64,000 bases of DNA from Caldimonas sp046291045 (GCF_046291045.1 NZ_JBKBSL010000003.1:62001-126000), one strand, 5' to 3'. Positions 17,732 through 26,799 are shown, numbered from the stretch's first letter. The notes: generated by a model not told the origin, from the sequence alone. Numbers and translations are program-made.

Positions 17732-19201
17732 ATGCAATCGTTCCTGCCGGTCCTGTCGATCCTCGGCACCATCGTGATGGCCTTTGCCTTGACCATGGGC
17801 GTGCCTCTGGGGGTGGCCTGGTTCGGACAGGACGAGGCCCTGGCGTCGTGGCATGTGGGCATCGCTCTGACCTTCGGGGTGGGCGTGGTGATGCGCCTGC
17901 TGGCACGGCATCACCGGCGCGAGCTGCAGCCGCGCGACGGGGTGATGCTCGTCTCGCTGGTGTGGACGGTGCTGCCGCTGTTCGCCAGCGTGCCGCTGAT
18001 GGTTTATTTCAGGCAGGCGGGCATGCCCCTGTCTTTCACCGATGCGTATTTCGAGGCCATGTCAGGCCTCACGACGACTGGGGCGACGGTGCTCAGCGGT
18101 CTGGACGCTCTGCCGCCATCGATCAACCTGTGGCGCTGCTTCATGCAGTGGATGGGGGGCATGGGCATCCTCGTGCTGGCGGTGGCCATCTTGCCGATGT
18201 TGGGGGTCGGCGGCAGCCAGCTCTTTCGGGCCGAGGTGGCCGGCCCGCTGAAGGACACCAAGCTGACGCCGCGCATCACCGAGACTGCCAAGGGCCTGTG
18301 GAGCATCTACTGTGTGCTGTCGGTACTGTGCGTGCTGGCCTATCGGGCTGCGGGAATGAGCTGGTACGACGCCTGGGTGCACATGTTCACCACGGTAAGC
18401 CTGGGCGGGCTTTCGTCGTACGACGCCAGTTTCGGGCATTTCGATTCGCCCCTGATCGAGGCCGTCTGTGTGTTCTTCATGCTGGTGGCCGCCTGCAACT
18501 TCGCGATGTACTTCGTCGCCATGCGCAAGCGCAGTCTGCAGCGCCTGTGGGTGGATCCGGAAGCCCGCGGCACGCTCGGCCTGTTGCTGCTGTCGTCGGC
18601 CATCGTGGCCGTGCTGTTATGGAGCAAGGGGGTCTACGAGGATCCCCTGCAGGCGGTGCGCATGGCTTTCTTCAACGTGATCTCGATCGCTACCACCACG
18701 GGCTACGCCAACACCGACTATGCGCAATGGCCCATCTTGGCCCCGGTGCTGATGCTCATGCTCTCGGGCCTGAGCACCAGTGCGGGTTCCACGGGGGCGG
18801 GAGTCAAGATGGTGCGAGTGCTCATTCTGCTCAAGCAGGCCCGGCGCGAGATGTCTCGCATCGTGCACCCCCGAGCGGTCCAGCCCGTGACCCTGGGGAC
18901 CAGCACCGTGGACAATGACACCATCTTCGCCGTGCTGGGCTTCATGCTCGTCTATGGGGCCACGATCATTGGCCTGACCATGGTGCTGCTGGCCACCGAT
19001 CTGGATGTGGTCACCGCCTTCACTGCCGTGGCTGCCAGCGTCAACAACATGGGCCCGGGTTTGGGCGCAGTGGGGCCCGCGAGCAACTTCGCCGGTCTGA
19101 GCGATTTTCAGACCTGGGTGTGCACTCTGGCCATGCTACTGGGCCGGCTGGAGATGCTGTCCTTCATGGTGCTGCTGACCCCTTCGTTCTGGCGCAAGTG
19201 A
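17732..19201 (+). CDS. trkH: Trk potassium transporter membrane subunit TrkH
   Basis: Integral-membrane potassium channel subunit of 489 residues. Its four pore loops are recognisable as GLTTTGATVLSG, TTVSLGGLSSYD, ATTTGYANTDY and ASVNNMGPGLGAVGP, each with the filter glycine. Hydrophobic segments alternate throughout (about ten helices). It is cotranscribed with trkA. The length is normal for TrkH/TrkG. Confidence 0.95.
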   Translation: MQSFLPVLSILGTIVMAFALTMGVPLGVAWFGQDEALASWHVGIALTFGVGVVMRLLARHHRRELQPRDGVMLVSLVWTVLPLFASVPLMVYFRQAGMPLSFTDAYFEAMSGLTTTGATVLSGLDALPPSINLWRCFMQWMGGMGILVLAVAILPMLGVGGSQLFRAEVAGPLKDTKLTPRITETAKGLWSIYCVLSVLCVLAYRAAGMSWYDAWVHMFTTVSLGGLSSYDASFGHFDSPLIEAVCVFFMLVAACNFAMYFVAMRKRSLQRLWVDPEARGTLGLLLLSSAIVAVLLWSKGVYEDPLQAVRMAFFNVISIATTTGYANTDYAQWPILAPVLMLMLSGLSTSAGSTGAGVKMVRVLILLKQARREMSRIVHPRAVQPVTLGTSTVDNDTIFAVLGFMLVYGATIIGLTMVLLATDLDVVTAFTAVAASVNNMGPGLGAVGPASNFAGLSDFQTWVCTLAMLLGRLEMLSFMVLLTPSFWRK

Positions 19202-19363
19202 GCGGCTGTCGGGACGACGTTGCCGCAGGATTCAGCCCGATGGTCGCCCGGCGCTGTTCACGGTTGGCTCGTTGCCCGATCGCGGTTAGCATGGGTGGGC
19301 CCCACGCATCGACGGTCTTCGATTGGTCGCCAGGGGTGTCACCATTGCTGTACCGTTGAGGGC

Positions 19364-19969
19364 ATGAACAAGCCGCCGATCGATTTCTACTTCGACTTCT
19401 CCTCGCCCTACTCGTACATCGCGTCCGAATGGATCGAGGCCCTGGCTGCGCGGCATGGGCGCACCGTGCGCTGGCATGCCGTGCTGCTGGGCGTGACCTT
19501 CCAGGCCGCCGAACTGCGACCGCCGGTGGCGCATCCGCTCAAGCGCGAGTACGTGCTGCGCGACTTTGCCCGTTCGGCGCGTTTCGAGGGGGTGCCTTAC
19601 ACCCAGCCTGCCGTTTTTCCGATCCCGACCCAGAATGCTGCACGGGTTTTCTGGTGGCTGCACGACGGCGATCCCGCGCGAGCCGTGGCTTGGGCGCGCG
19701 CCGGTTTGCGGGCCTATTTCGCACGCGGTGTCGATCTGTCGGACGTACAGGCCCTGAAAGGGCTGGCCTCGCAGTTCGGGCTCGACGCGGACCAGGCCGA
19801 GGCCGTTTGGAACGACCCGGTGTGGAAAGAGCGCCTCAAGCATGCCAACGAGGCCGCAGTGGCCGCCGGCATGTTCGGTGCGCCGTACATCGTGGTCGAT
19901 GGCGAACCCTTCTGGGGCAATGACCGCAAGGCCCAGATCGAACGCTGGCTCTCGCAGGGGCCGTTCTGA
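19364..19969 (+). CDS. 2-hydroxychromene-2-carboxylate isomerase-like protein (DsbA fold)
   Basis: 201-residue protein of the HCCA isomerase / kappa-GST family within the thioredoxin-like fold. The N-terminus FYFDFSSPYSYIASE carries the catalytic Ser in place of the DsbA cysteine, and the C-terminus has GMFGAPYIVVDGEPFWGNDR. The family isomerises 2-hydroxychromene-2-carboxylate in naphthalene breakdown, but most chromosomal members have unknown substrates, and no aromatic-degradation genes are nearby. ATG 19364 is chosen because the frame upstream shows no family-like sequence; a 162-bp gap precedes it. A second, more divergent member is at 27017. Confidence 0.9.
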   Translation: MNKPPIDFYFDFSSPYSYIASEWIEALAARHGRTVRWHAVLLGVTFQAAELRPPVAHPLKREYVLRDFARSARFEGVPYTQPAVFPIPTQNAARVFWWLHDGDPARAVAWARAGLRAYFARGVDLSDVQALKGLASQFGLDADQAEAVWNDPVWKERLKHANEAAVAAGMFGAPYIVVDGEPFWGNDRKAQIERWLSQGPF

Positions 19970-19982
19970 CCCGGAGGTGCGG

Positions 19983-20375
19983 ATGAAAAAAGGCTACAAG
20001 GCCCTGGTGGACGAGGCCATGGCCCAAGTGACGACCTACAGCGTCGAGCAAGCGCGCGCCAAGCTCGGCGACCCCGACGTGTGTTTCGTCGATGTGCGCG
20101 ACGTGCGCGAGCTCGAGCGCGAGGGGGTCATCCCCGGCGCCGTCCACGCACCGCGCGGCATGTTGGAGTTCTGGGTCGATCCCGAATCGCCCTACCACCG
20201 GCCGGTGTTCGCCGAGGACAAGGAATTCATTCTGTTCTGCGCCGCCGGCTGGCGCTCGGCCCTGGCCACCAAGACCCTGCAGGACATGGGCCTGCCGCGC
20301 GTGGCCCACATCGAGGGGGGCTTCTCCGCCTGGAAGAGTGCCGGCGCGCCGGTGGCCGACAAGCCGAAGAAATAG
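19983..20375 (+). CDS. Single-domain rhodanese-like protein
   Basis: 130-residue rhodanese domain. The active-site loop is FCAAGWRS with Cys86, and the substrate-side aspartate/arginine region is FVDVRDVRELEREGVIPG. Such single-domain proteins transfer sulfane sulfur, though the physiological acceptor is unknown. It follows the isomerase gene after 13 bp with GGAGG at 19973, so the two are probably cotranscribed. Its 3' end is about 50 bp from the LiuR operator of liuB. Confidence 0.92.
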   Translation: MKKGYKALVDEAMAQVTTYSVEQARAKLGDPDVCFVDVRDVRELEREGVIPGAVHAPRGMLEFWVDPESPYHRPVFAEDKEFILFCAAGWRSALATKTLQDMGLPRVAHIEGGFSAWKSAGAPVADKPKK

Positions 20376-20425
20376 GGCCTGGATAGGGTCTGCCCGCTAG
20401 TCAAGTGGCCCTGGGTCGGCCTAGA

Positions 20426-20449
20426 ATTGACGTTTACGTAAACGTCAAT
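20426..20449. promoter_or_regulatory. LiuR operator/promoter upstream of liuBCD (perfect 24-bp palindrome)
   Basis: Half-site ATTGACGTTTAC is followed directly by its exact reverse complement. It embeds a -35-like TTGACG (20427-20432); a -10-like TAAAGT lies at 20449-20454 with a 16-bp spacer. The sequence is the best-conserved of the three copies in the window. Confidence 0.85.
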
Positions 20450-20490
20450 AAAGTGTCGGCCTGCCACGGGCCGGCCGGCTGGGAGCCTGC

Positions 20491-22098
20491 ATGAGCGTCC
20501 TCGAGTCCCGACTCCATCCCCGTTCCGACGAATTCAAAGGCAATGCCGCCGCGATGCGGGCCCTGGTGGACGACCTGAACCGTCAGCTCGCCACCATCGC
20601 CCAGGGGGGCGGCGAGGCGGCGCGGGCCAAGCACCTGGCCCGCGGCAAACTGTTGCCGCGCGAACGGGTGGACATGCTGCTCGACCCGGGCACTCCCTTT
20701 CTGGAGCTGGCCCCGCTGGCGGCGTTGAACATGTACGGCAACGAGGCGCCGGGGGCCGGGCTGATCGCCGGCATCGGCCGGGTGTCGGGCGTGGACTGCG
20801 TGATCGTCTGCAACGACGCCACCGTCAAAGGGGGAACCTACTACCCCATGACGGTGAAAAAGCACCTGCGCGCGCAGGAGGTGGCCCAGCAAAACGGCCT
20901 GCCGTGCATCTACCTCGTGGACAGCGGCGGTGCCAACCTGCCCAATCAGGACGAGGTCTTTCCCGACCGCGACCACTTCGGCCGCATCTTCTACAACCAG
21001 GCCACGATGAGCGCGGCCGGCATTCCGCAACTGGCGGTGGTGATGGGCTCGTGCACCGCTGGCGGGGCCTATGTGCCGGCGATGAGCGACGAGGCCATCA
21101 TCGTGAAGAACCAGGGCACCATCTTTCTGGGCGGCCCGCCGTTGGTGAAGGCCGCCACCGGCGAGGTGGTCAGCGCCGAGGATCTGGGTGGCGGGGACGT
21201 GCACACGCGCCTGTCGGGCGTGGCCGACCACCTGGCCGAGAACGACCTGCACGCCCTGGCGCTGGCGCGCGCCGCGGTGGCACGCTTCAACCGGCGCAAG
21301 CCCCAGCCGCTGGCCTGTGTGTCGCCGCGGCCTCCGAAGTACGCGCCCGAAGAGCTGCACGGCGTGATCCCCACCGACCCACGCAAGCCCTTCGATGTGC
21401 GTGAGGTCATCGCCCGCATCGTCGACGCCAGTGAGTTCGACGAGTTCAAGGCACGCTACGGCAGCACTCTGGTGTGCGGCTTTGCTCACATCGAGGGCAT
21501 GCCTGTGGGCATCGTGGCCAACAACGGCATCCTCTTCAGCGAAAGTGCCAACAAGGGGGCGCATTTCATCGAGCTGTGCTGCCAGCGCAAGGTGCCGCTG
21601 GTCTTCCTGCAGAACATCACCGGCTTCATGGTGGGCCGCAAGTACGAGAACGAGGGCATCGCCCGCGCCGGCGCGAAGATGGTGACGGCGGTCGCCTGCG
21701 CCCAGGTGCCCAAGTTCACCGTGATCATCGGGGGCAGCTTCGGCGCGGGCAACTACGGCATGTGCGGCCGGGCCTATTCGCCCCGCTTTCTGTGGATGTG
21801 GCCGAATGCGCGCATCAGCGTGATGGGCGGTGAGCAGGCCGCCAGCGTGCTGGCCACCGTCAAGCGCGACGGCATCGAGGCCAAGGGCGGCCAGTGGAGC
21901 GCCGAGGAGGAAGAGGCCTTCAAGGCCCCGATCCGCCAGCAGTACGAGGAGCAGGGACACCCGTACTACGCCTCGGCCCGGCTGTGGGACGACGGCGTCA
22001 TCGACCCGGCCGACACACGCCGCGTGCTGGCCCTGGGCCTAAGCGCCAGTCTCAATGCCCCCATCCCGGAGACGCGCTTCGGCGTCTTCCGTATCTGA
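20491..22098 (+). CDS. liuB: Methylcrotonyl-CoA carboxylase carboxyltransferase (beta) subunit
   Basis: 535-residue carboxyltransferase that moves CO2 from biotin to 3-methylcrotonyl-CoA, giving 3-methylglutaconyl-CoA. It contains both crotonase-like halves: VIVCNDATVKGGTYYPMTVKK and YLVDSGGANLPNQ in the first, and the CoA/biotin pocket GGSFGAGNYGMCGRAYSP with WMWPNARISVMGG in the second. ATG 20491 follows the LiuR palindrome by 41 bp. liuC and liuD follow in the same direction, and the latter carries the biotin domain that this subunit needs. Confidence 0.96.
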   Translation: MSVLESRLHPRSDEFKGNAAAMRALVDDLNRQLATIAQGGGEAARAKHLARGKLLPRERVDMLLDPGTPFLELAPLAALNMYGNEAPGAGLIAGIGRVSGVDCVIVCNDATVKGGTYYPMTVKKHLRAQEVAQQNGLPCIYLVDSGGANLPNQDEVFPDRDHFGRIFYNQATMSAAGIPQLAVVMGSCTAGGAYVPAMSDEAIIVKNQGTIFLGGPPLVKAATGEVVSAEDLGGGDVHTRLSGVADHLAENDLHALALARAAVARFNRRKPQPLACVSPRPPKYAPEELHGVIPTDPRKPFDVREVIARIVDASEFDEFKARYGSTLVCGFAHIEGMPVGIVANNGILFSESANKGAHFIELCCQRKVPLVFLQNITGFMVGRKYENEGIARAGAKMVTAVACAQVPKFTVIIGGSFGAGNYGMCGRAYSPRFLWMWPNARISVMGGEQAASVLATVKRDGIEAKGGQWSAEEEEAFKAPIRQQYEEQGHPYYASARLWDDGVIDPADTRRVLALGLSASLNAPIPETRFGVFRI

Positions 22099-22112
22099 CC
22101 TCAGGAGGCTCC

Positions 22113-22898
22113 ATGCCCGCCACCCTCGACATCCGCATCGACGGCCCCGTGGCCCGTGTCTGGCTCAACCGGCCAGACGTGCGCAATGCCTTCAACGATG
22201 CCACCATCGCCGAGCTGACCGAGACGTTCCAGGCCCTGGGCCGTGATCCGCAGCTGCGCGCGGTGGTGCTCGGCGCTCACGGCAAGGCCTTCAGCGCAGG
22301 CGCCGACCTGAACTGGATGCGCGCGATGGCCGACTACACCTGGGAGCAAAACCGCGATGACGCGGCACGACTGGCCGAGATGCTGTGGACGCTGTACAGC
22401 TGCCCGCTGCCGGTGGTGGGGCGGATCCAGGGCGACTGCTATGCCGGCGGTGTGGGCCTGGCGGCCGTGTGCGACGTGCTCGTGGCGGCCGAGGGCGTGC
22501 AGTTCTGCCTGTCGGAAGCGAAGCTGGGCCTGCTGCCGGCCACCATCAGCCCCTATGTGATCCGCGCGATGGGCGAGCAGGCGGCGCGGCGCTACTTCCT
22601 CACCGCCGAACGCTTCGATGCCGCTCAGGCCCATCGCCTGGGCTTCGTGCACGAGGTGTGCTCGGCGCAGGCGCTGGACGAGCGCGTCGATGCGATCGTC
22701 GCGGCCCTGGTGGCCAACGGCCCGCAGGCGGTGAAGGCCTGCAAACGCCTGGTGCAGGACGTGGCGGGCCAGCCGATCAGCGCGGCGCTGCGCGAGGACA
22801 CCGCACGACGGATTGCCGACGTCCGCGCCAGCGACGAAGGCCGCGCCGGGGTGCGCTCCTTCCTCGACAAGCGCAGCCCGCCCTGGGCCGGTGCGTGA
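22113..22898 (+). CDS. liuC: 3-methylglutaconyl-CoA hydratase / enoyl-CoA hydratase family protein
   Basis: 261-residue crotonase-family enzyme expected to hydrate 3-methylglutaconyl-CoA to HMG-CoA. Oxyanion-hole segments are AFSAGADLNWMR and GDCYAGGVGLAAVCD; SEAKLGLLPATISPYV follows. AGGAGG at 22103 fixes ATG 22113, 14 bp after liuB. The substrate is assigned from its position between the two carboxylase subunits, since crotonase specificity cannot be read from motifs alone. Confidence 0.93.
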   Translation: MPATLDIRIDGPVARVWLNRPDVRNAFNDATIAELTETFQALGRDPQLRAVVLGAHGKAFSAGADLNWMRAMADYTWEQNRDDAARLAEMLWTLYSCPLPVVGRIQGDCYAGGVGLAAVCDVLVAAEGVQFCLSEAKLGLLPATISPYVIRAMGEQAARRYFLTAERFDAAQAHRLGFVHEVCSAQALDERVDAIVAALVANGPQAVKACKRLVQDVAGQPISAALREDTARRIADVRASDEGRAGVRSFLDKRSPPWAGA

Positions 22899-22933
22899 GC
22901 CGCAAGCCCATTCAACGACACGAAGGTCTGTGC

Positions 22934-24922
22934 ATGTTCAAGAAGATCCTGATTGCCAATCGTGGCGAGATCGCCTGCCGGGTGGCGGCCACCGCCCGAC
23001 GCCTGGGCATCCGCACCGTGGCGGTGTACTCCGACGCCGACGCCCAGGCCAAGCACGTGCAGGTGTGCGACGAGGCCGTGCACATCGGTGGACCGGCGCC
23101 GCGCGACAGCTACCTGCGCCACGAACGCATCCTGGAGGTGGCGCGTGCCACCGGCGCGCAGGCCATCCACCCAGGCTATGGCTTCCTCAGCGAGAACGAG
23201 GTCTTCGCCCAGGCCTGTGAGCAGGCGGGCATCGTCTTCATCGGCCCGCCCGCCTCGGCCATCGCCGCGATGGGCAGCAAGGCGGCCGCCAAGGCCCTGA
23301 TGGAGAAGGCCGGCGTGCCGCTGGTGCCGGGCTACCACGGGGATCGGCAGGAGAGCGACTTCCTGCTCGCACAGGCCCAGGCCATCGGCTTTCCGGTGCT
23401 GATCAAGGCCAGTGCCGGTGGGGGCGGCAAGGGCATGCGCGCGGTGCAGGCGGCCGAGGAGTTCGAAGCCGCGTTGGCCTCCTGCAAGCGCGAGGCGCGT
23501 TCGAGCTTCGGTGACGACCACGTGCTGGTGGAGCGCTACGTGACCCGGCCGCGCCACATCGAAATTCAAGTGTTCTGCGATGCCCACGGCAACGGCGTCT
23601 ACCTCTTCGAGCGCGACTGCTCGGTGCAGCGGCGTCACCAGAAGGTGCTGGAAGAAGCGCCCGCGCCGGGCATGACACCGCAGCGCCGGCGCGAGATGGG
23701 CGAGGCGGCCGTGGCCGCGGCGCGGGCCGTGGGCTACGTGGGCGCGGGCACGGTGGAGTTCATTGCCGAGCAGGACGGCCGCTTCTACTTCATGGAGATG
23801 AACACCCGGCTGCAGGTGGAGCACCCGGTCACCGAGGCCATCACCGGGCACGACCTGGTGGAATGGCAGCTGCGCGTGGCCGCAGGCGAGCCGCTGCCGG
23901 CGCGGCAGGAGGATCTGCACATTCGCGGCCACGCCATCGAGGCACGGCTGTGCGCGGAAAACCCCGAGGCCAACTTCCTGCCCGCCACGGGGCCCTTGCG
24001 GGTCTTCCGCCCGCCGACGCGGGCCAGCGAGTTCACGGTGGCGCCGGTGCGTGTGGATGCGGGGGTGCGCGAGGGCGATGAGATCTCGCCGTACTACGAC
24101 TCGATGATCGCCAAGCTCATCGTGCATGGCGACACGCGCGAGCAGGCCCTGGCCCGGCTCGATGCAGCGCTGGCCGAAACTCATATCGTGGGTCTGCACA
24201 CCAACGTGGCCTTCCTGCGCCGCGTGGTGACCAGCGCGTCGTTCGCCGGGGCTGACCTGGACACCGCGCTGATCGAGCGCGAGCGCGCTCATCTGTTCGG
24301 TCAGCCCGGACTGCCCCTGGCCTGTGCGGTGGCTGGCGTGGCCGCGAGGGTGTTGGCTGACGAGGCGGCGCTGCAGGATGCCGACCCCTGGAGCCGGCGC
24401 GATGGCTGGCGCCTGCACGGCACTGCGCGCCGACGCATGGAGATCGAAGCCGCAGGCCAGCGCCATGTGGCCTTTCTCGAATACCTGCATGACGGCCGGC
24501 ACGTGCTCGACCTGGGGGGGCAGCGGCAGCCGCTGCAGGTGCATGCACGCTCGGCCGAAGTCCACGAGGTGGTGCTAGGGGAATCGCGCTGGCGCCTGAC
24601 GGTGTACCGCCACGGCGAGCACTTCCATGTGTTCGCCCCCGAGGGTGTGGCCGTGCTCCAATGGATCGATGCGATCGCCCATGCAGGCGAGGGCGTTCAT
24701 GAGGGCGGGCGGCTGACCGCTCCGATGCCCGGCAAGGTGCTGGCCTTGCATGTAAGCGCCGGTCAGGCCGTCAAGAAGGGCCAGGCCCTGGCTGTGATGG
24801 AGGCGATGAAGATGGAGCACACGATCGCGGCCCCGGCCGATGGCGTGATCGAGGCCTTGCTCTATGGGGTGGGCGACCAGGTGGCCGAGGGGGCCGAACT
24901 GCTGAGGCTGAAAGTGTCTTGA
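22934..24922 (+). CDS. liuD: Methylcrotonyl-CoA carboxylase biotin-containing (alpha) subunit
   Basis: 662-residue biotin carboxylase/biotin carrier subunit. In order: biotin carboxylase N-terminal domain (KKILIANRGEIACRV), ATP-grasp with KASAGGGGKGMR, the FMEMNTRLQVEHPVTE signature, a BC C-terminal domain, a linker domain, and a biotinyl domain with AVMEAMKMEH where Lys626 is biotinylated. It pairs with LiuB. The start is ATG 22934, 35 bp after liuC; frames upstream lie antiparallel in register with liuC and are not coding. The length is normal for MCC alpha. Confidence 0.96.
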   Translation: MFKKILIANRGEIACRVAATARRLGIRTVAVYSDADAQAKHVQVCDEAVHIGGPAPRDSYLRHERILEVARATGAQAIHPGYGFLSENEVFAQACEQAGIVFIGPPASAIAAMGSKAAAKALMEKAGVPLVPGYHGDRQESDFLLAQAQAIGFPVLIKASAGGGGKGMRAVQAAEEFEAALASCKREARSSFGDDHVLVERYVTRPRHIEIQVFCDAHGNGVYLFERDCSVQRRHQKVLEEAPAPGMTPQRRREMGEAAVAAARAVGYVGAGTVEFIAEQDGRFYFMEMNTRLQVEHPVTEAITGHDLVEWQLRVAAGEPLPARQEDLHIRGHAIEARLCAENPEANFLPATGPLRVFRPPTRASEFTVAPVRVDAGVREGDEISPYYDSMIAKLIVHGDTREQALARLDAALAETHIVGLHTNVAFLRRVVTSASFAGADLDTALIERERAHLFGQPGLPLACAVAGVAARVLADEAALQDADPWSRRDGWRLHGTARRRMEIEAAGQRHVAFLEYLHDGRHVLDLGGQRQPLQVHARSAEVHEVVLGESRWRLTVYRHGEHFHVFAPEGVAVLQWIDAIAHAGEGVHEGGRLTAPMPGKVLALHVSAGQAVKKGQALAVMEAMKMEHTIAAPADGVIEALLYGVGDQVAEGAELLRLKVS

Positions 24923-24928
24923 GGGCGC

Positions 24929-25258
24929 TTACTGGGCGCCAAGCGTCAACGGGCCACCAGGTCGGCTGGCGCCAAGGGCGGCGCCCAGGGAGCGCCACCA
25001 GGCGCGGCGAGGGCGTGGCGCCGGCGTGGAGCGGGTGGGCGGGGGAGGCACAAGCGGCCGCGGGGCGCTGGCTTGGACGAACTGCTCGGCCAGGCGTTCG
25101 AGCTCTTCGTTCTCGCTGGCGCGGCAGACGTTGAGCACGTCCAGCGCATAGAGCTCGCGGCTGAGCATCAGGCCCACGTCGATGCCGCTGCCCAGTTCGC
25201 GCAGCAAGGCAAAGTGAATGCGGGTGGCGATCTGGAGGCGATGGGTGCGACGGTCCAT
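24929..25258 (-). CDS. Small conserved-looking hypothetical protein between liuD and liuE
   Basis: Unrecognised 109-residue protein. The N-terminal half is a probable helical domain (THRLQIATRIHFALLRE, then DVGLMLSRELYALDVLNVC, ELERLAEQF). The C-terminal half is low-complexity, rich in Pro, Arg and Ala, and ends in a short hydrophobic/basic stretch. Coding is supported by the absence of any better frame in this 459-bp gap and by GAGGA eight bases before the minus-strand ATG at 25258. The frame is open further upstream but only as antisense to liuE. It converges on liuD (6-bp gap) and diverges from liuE. Confidence 0.65.
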   Translation of the reverse strand: MDRRTHRLQIATRIHFALLRELGSGIDVGLMLSRELYALDVLNVCRASENEELERLAEQFVQASAPRPLVPPPPTRSTPAPRPRRAWWRSLGAALGASRPGGPLTLGAQ

Positions 25259-25381
25259 GGTGGATGTCCTCGTGACGGACGCATTGTTCTTCCCTTGCGT
25301 GCCCAGGGCTATCCCCATAAAGGTGGAACAGTCCCCCCCTAAATTGGGGGCAAAATCGACATCGATGGTTGGAGATTGGTG

Positions 25382-26302
25382 ATGTTGCCTGCACGTGTCA
25401 CCCTGGTGGACGTCGGTCCGCGCGATGGTCTGCAAAACGAGAAGCAGCCGGTGTCGGCGGCCCACAAGATCGAGCTGGTCCACCGCCTGCAGGCCGCTGG
25501 CCTGCGTGAGATCGAGGTCACCAGCTTCGTCTCCCCCAAATGGGTGCCCCAGATGGCCGACAACGCCGAGGTCATGGCGGGCTTGCAGCGCCAGCCGGGC
25601 GTGCGCTACTCGGTGTTGGTGCCCAACATGAAGGGCCTGGAGGCGGCCTTGCCCACGCGGCCCGATGAGGTCGTGGTGTTCGGCGCCGCCAGCGAGGCGT
25701 TCAGCCGACGCAACATCAACTGCTCGATCGAGGAGTCGATCGAGCGCTTCCGACCGGTCGTGCAGGCCGCGCGCGAGCGGGGCCTGAAGGTGCGCGGGGC
25801 CATCTCGTGCGCCGTGGGCTGCCCCTACCAGGGGGAGGTCTCGCCCGACGAGGTCGAGCGGGTGGTGCGCCTGATGAAGGACATCGGCGTGCAGCACGTG
25901 GGGGTGGCCGACACCATCGGCGTGGGCACGCCGCGCAAGGTGCGTGCCGCGATGGAGCGGGCCTTGCGGCACTACCCGCTGCACGAGGTGAGCGGGCATT
26001 TCCACGACACCTATGGCCAGGCCATCGGCAACATCTATGCCTGCCTGGAGATGGGCATCCACCACTTCGACGCCAGCGTGGCGGGCCTGGGCGGCTGCCC
26101 CTATGCCAAGGGGGCGACCGGCAACGTGGCCACCGAGGACGTGGTCTTCCTGCTGCAAGGACTGGGCATCGACTGCGGCATCGATCTGGATGCGCTGGTC
26201 GATGCGGGCGACTTCATCTCGCGGGTGCTGGGCCGCAAGCCGGTATCGCGCGCTGGCAATGCCTTGCTGGCCAAGCGCGTGCGCGAGGAGGCCGCAGCAT
26301 GA
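25382..26302 (+). CDS. liuE: Hydroxymethylglutaryl-CoA lyase
   Basis: HMG-CoA lyase splits HMG-CoA into acetoacetate and acetyl-CoA, the last step of leucine breakdown. The 306-residue TIM-barrel protein has the metal-binding DVGPRDGLQNE, SFVSPKWVPQ, HFHDTYGQA and the signature VAGLGGCPYAKGATGN with the catalytic Cys. Triple candidate starts TTG-GTG-ATG occur at 25376-25384; ATG 25382 is best placed relative to GGAGA at 25371. The ybaK-like gene overlaps its stop (ATGA). No LiuR palindrome was found in its upstream gap. Confidence 0.96.
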   Translation: MLPARVTLVDVGPRDGLQNEKQPVSAAHKIELVHRLQAAGLREIEVTSFVSPKWVPQMADNAEVMAGLQRQPGVRYSVLVPNMKGLEAALPTRPDEVVVFGAASEAFSRRNINCSIEESIERFRPVVQAARERGLKVRGAISCAVGCPYQGEVSPDEVERVVRLMKDIGVQHVGVADTIGVGTPRKVRAAMERALRHYPLHEVSGHFHDTYGQAIGNIYACLEMGIHHFDASVAGLGGCPYAKGATGNVATEDVVFLLQGLGIDCGIDLDALVDAGDFISRVLGRKPVSRAGNALLAKRVREEAAA

Positions 26303-26799
26303 GCGTCCTTGTGCCCGCCGATCTGCATGAACGCCCCGAGGGCTTCCAGCGCGTGGCCCGGGCGCTGGCCGCTGCCGGTCATCCGCAGCCACCGGTGTTC
26401 CTGGAGGTGGCCGCGCGCACGGCCCAGGAGGCGGCCGATGCACTGGGCATCGTGGTGGGCCAGATCGCCAAGAGCATCGTGTTCCGCCGCAAGACCGACG
26501 ATGCCGCGGTGCTGGTCGTGACCTCGGGCGACAAGCGCGTGGACGAGGCGAAAGTGGCGGCGCTCGTGGGGCCGCTGGGGCGTGCGGATGCGCAGTTCGT
26601 CAAGGCCCGCACCGGGTTTTCCATCGGGGGCGTGTCGCCCGTGGCGCACCTGCAGCCGCCGGTCATGCTGATCGACCGCGAGCTTTTCCGCTTCGAGGTG
26701 GTGTGGGCCGCGGCGGGGCATCCCAACGGGGTCTTCCCGGTGGCGCCGCAGCAGCTGGTGGCGCTCACGGGCGCACCGGTCGAGGACGTGGTGCAGTGA
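26299..26799 (+). CDS. YbaK/aminoacyl-tRNA deacylase-domain protein
   Basis: 166-residue YbaK/EbsC-family protein. The family includes trans-editing enzymes that hydrolyse mischarged tRNAs such as Cys-tRNA(Pro). The catalytic lysine region is GQIAKSIVFRR, followed by SGDKRVDEAKVA and the glycine-rich TGFSIGGVSPVAH. Its ATG overlaps the liuE stop and its stop overlaps the DUF1289 start (GTGA), so it is in the liuE operon. No functional link to leucine degradation is evident. The tRNA substrate is not known. Confidence 0.92.
   Translation: MSVLVPADLHERPEGFQRVARALAAAGHPQPPVFLEVAARTAQEAADALGIVVGQIAKSIVFRRKTDDAAVLVVTSGDKRVDEAKVAALVGPLGRADAQFVKARTGFSIGGVSPVAHLQPPVMLIDRELFRFEVVWAAAGHPNGVFPVAPQQLVALTGAPVEDVVQ

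Noticed and set aside
19202..19363. Possible small gene in the trkH-isomerase gap
   Set aside because: Frames run on into the isomerase gene or stop quickly, with no Shine-Dalgarno or family-like product. I see only untranslated sequence.
22625..24565. 646-codon minus-strand open frame across liuC/liuD
   Set aside because: Antisense to two strongly recognisable genes; translated sequence is biased to His, Gly and Leu.
25333..25350. C-run and G-run (CCCCCCC...GGGGG) before liuE
   Set aside because: Arms are homopolymeric and the centre is not palindromic; no T-tract. Not enough to call an operator or terminator.
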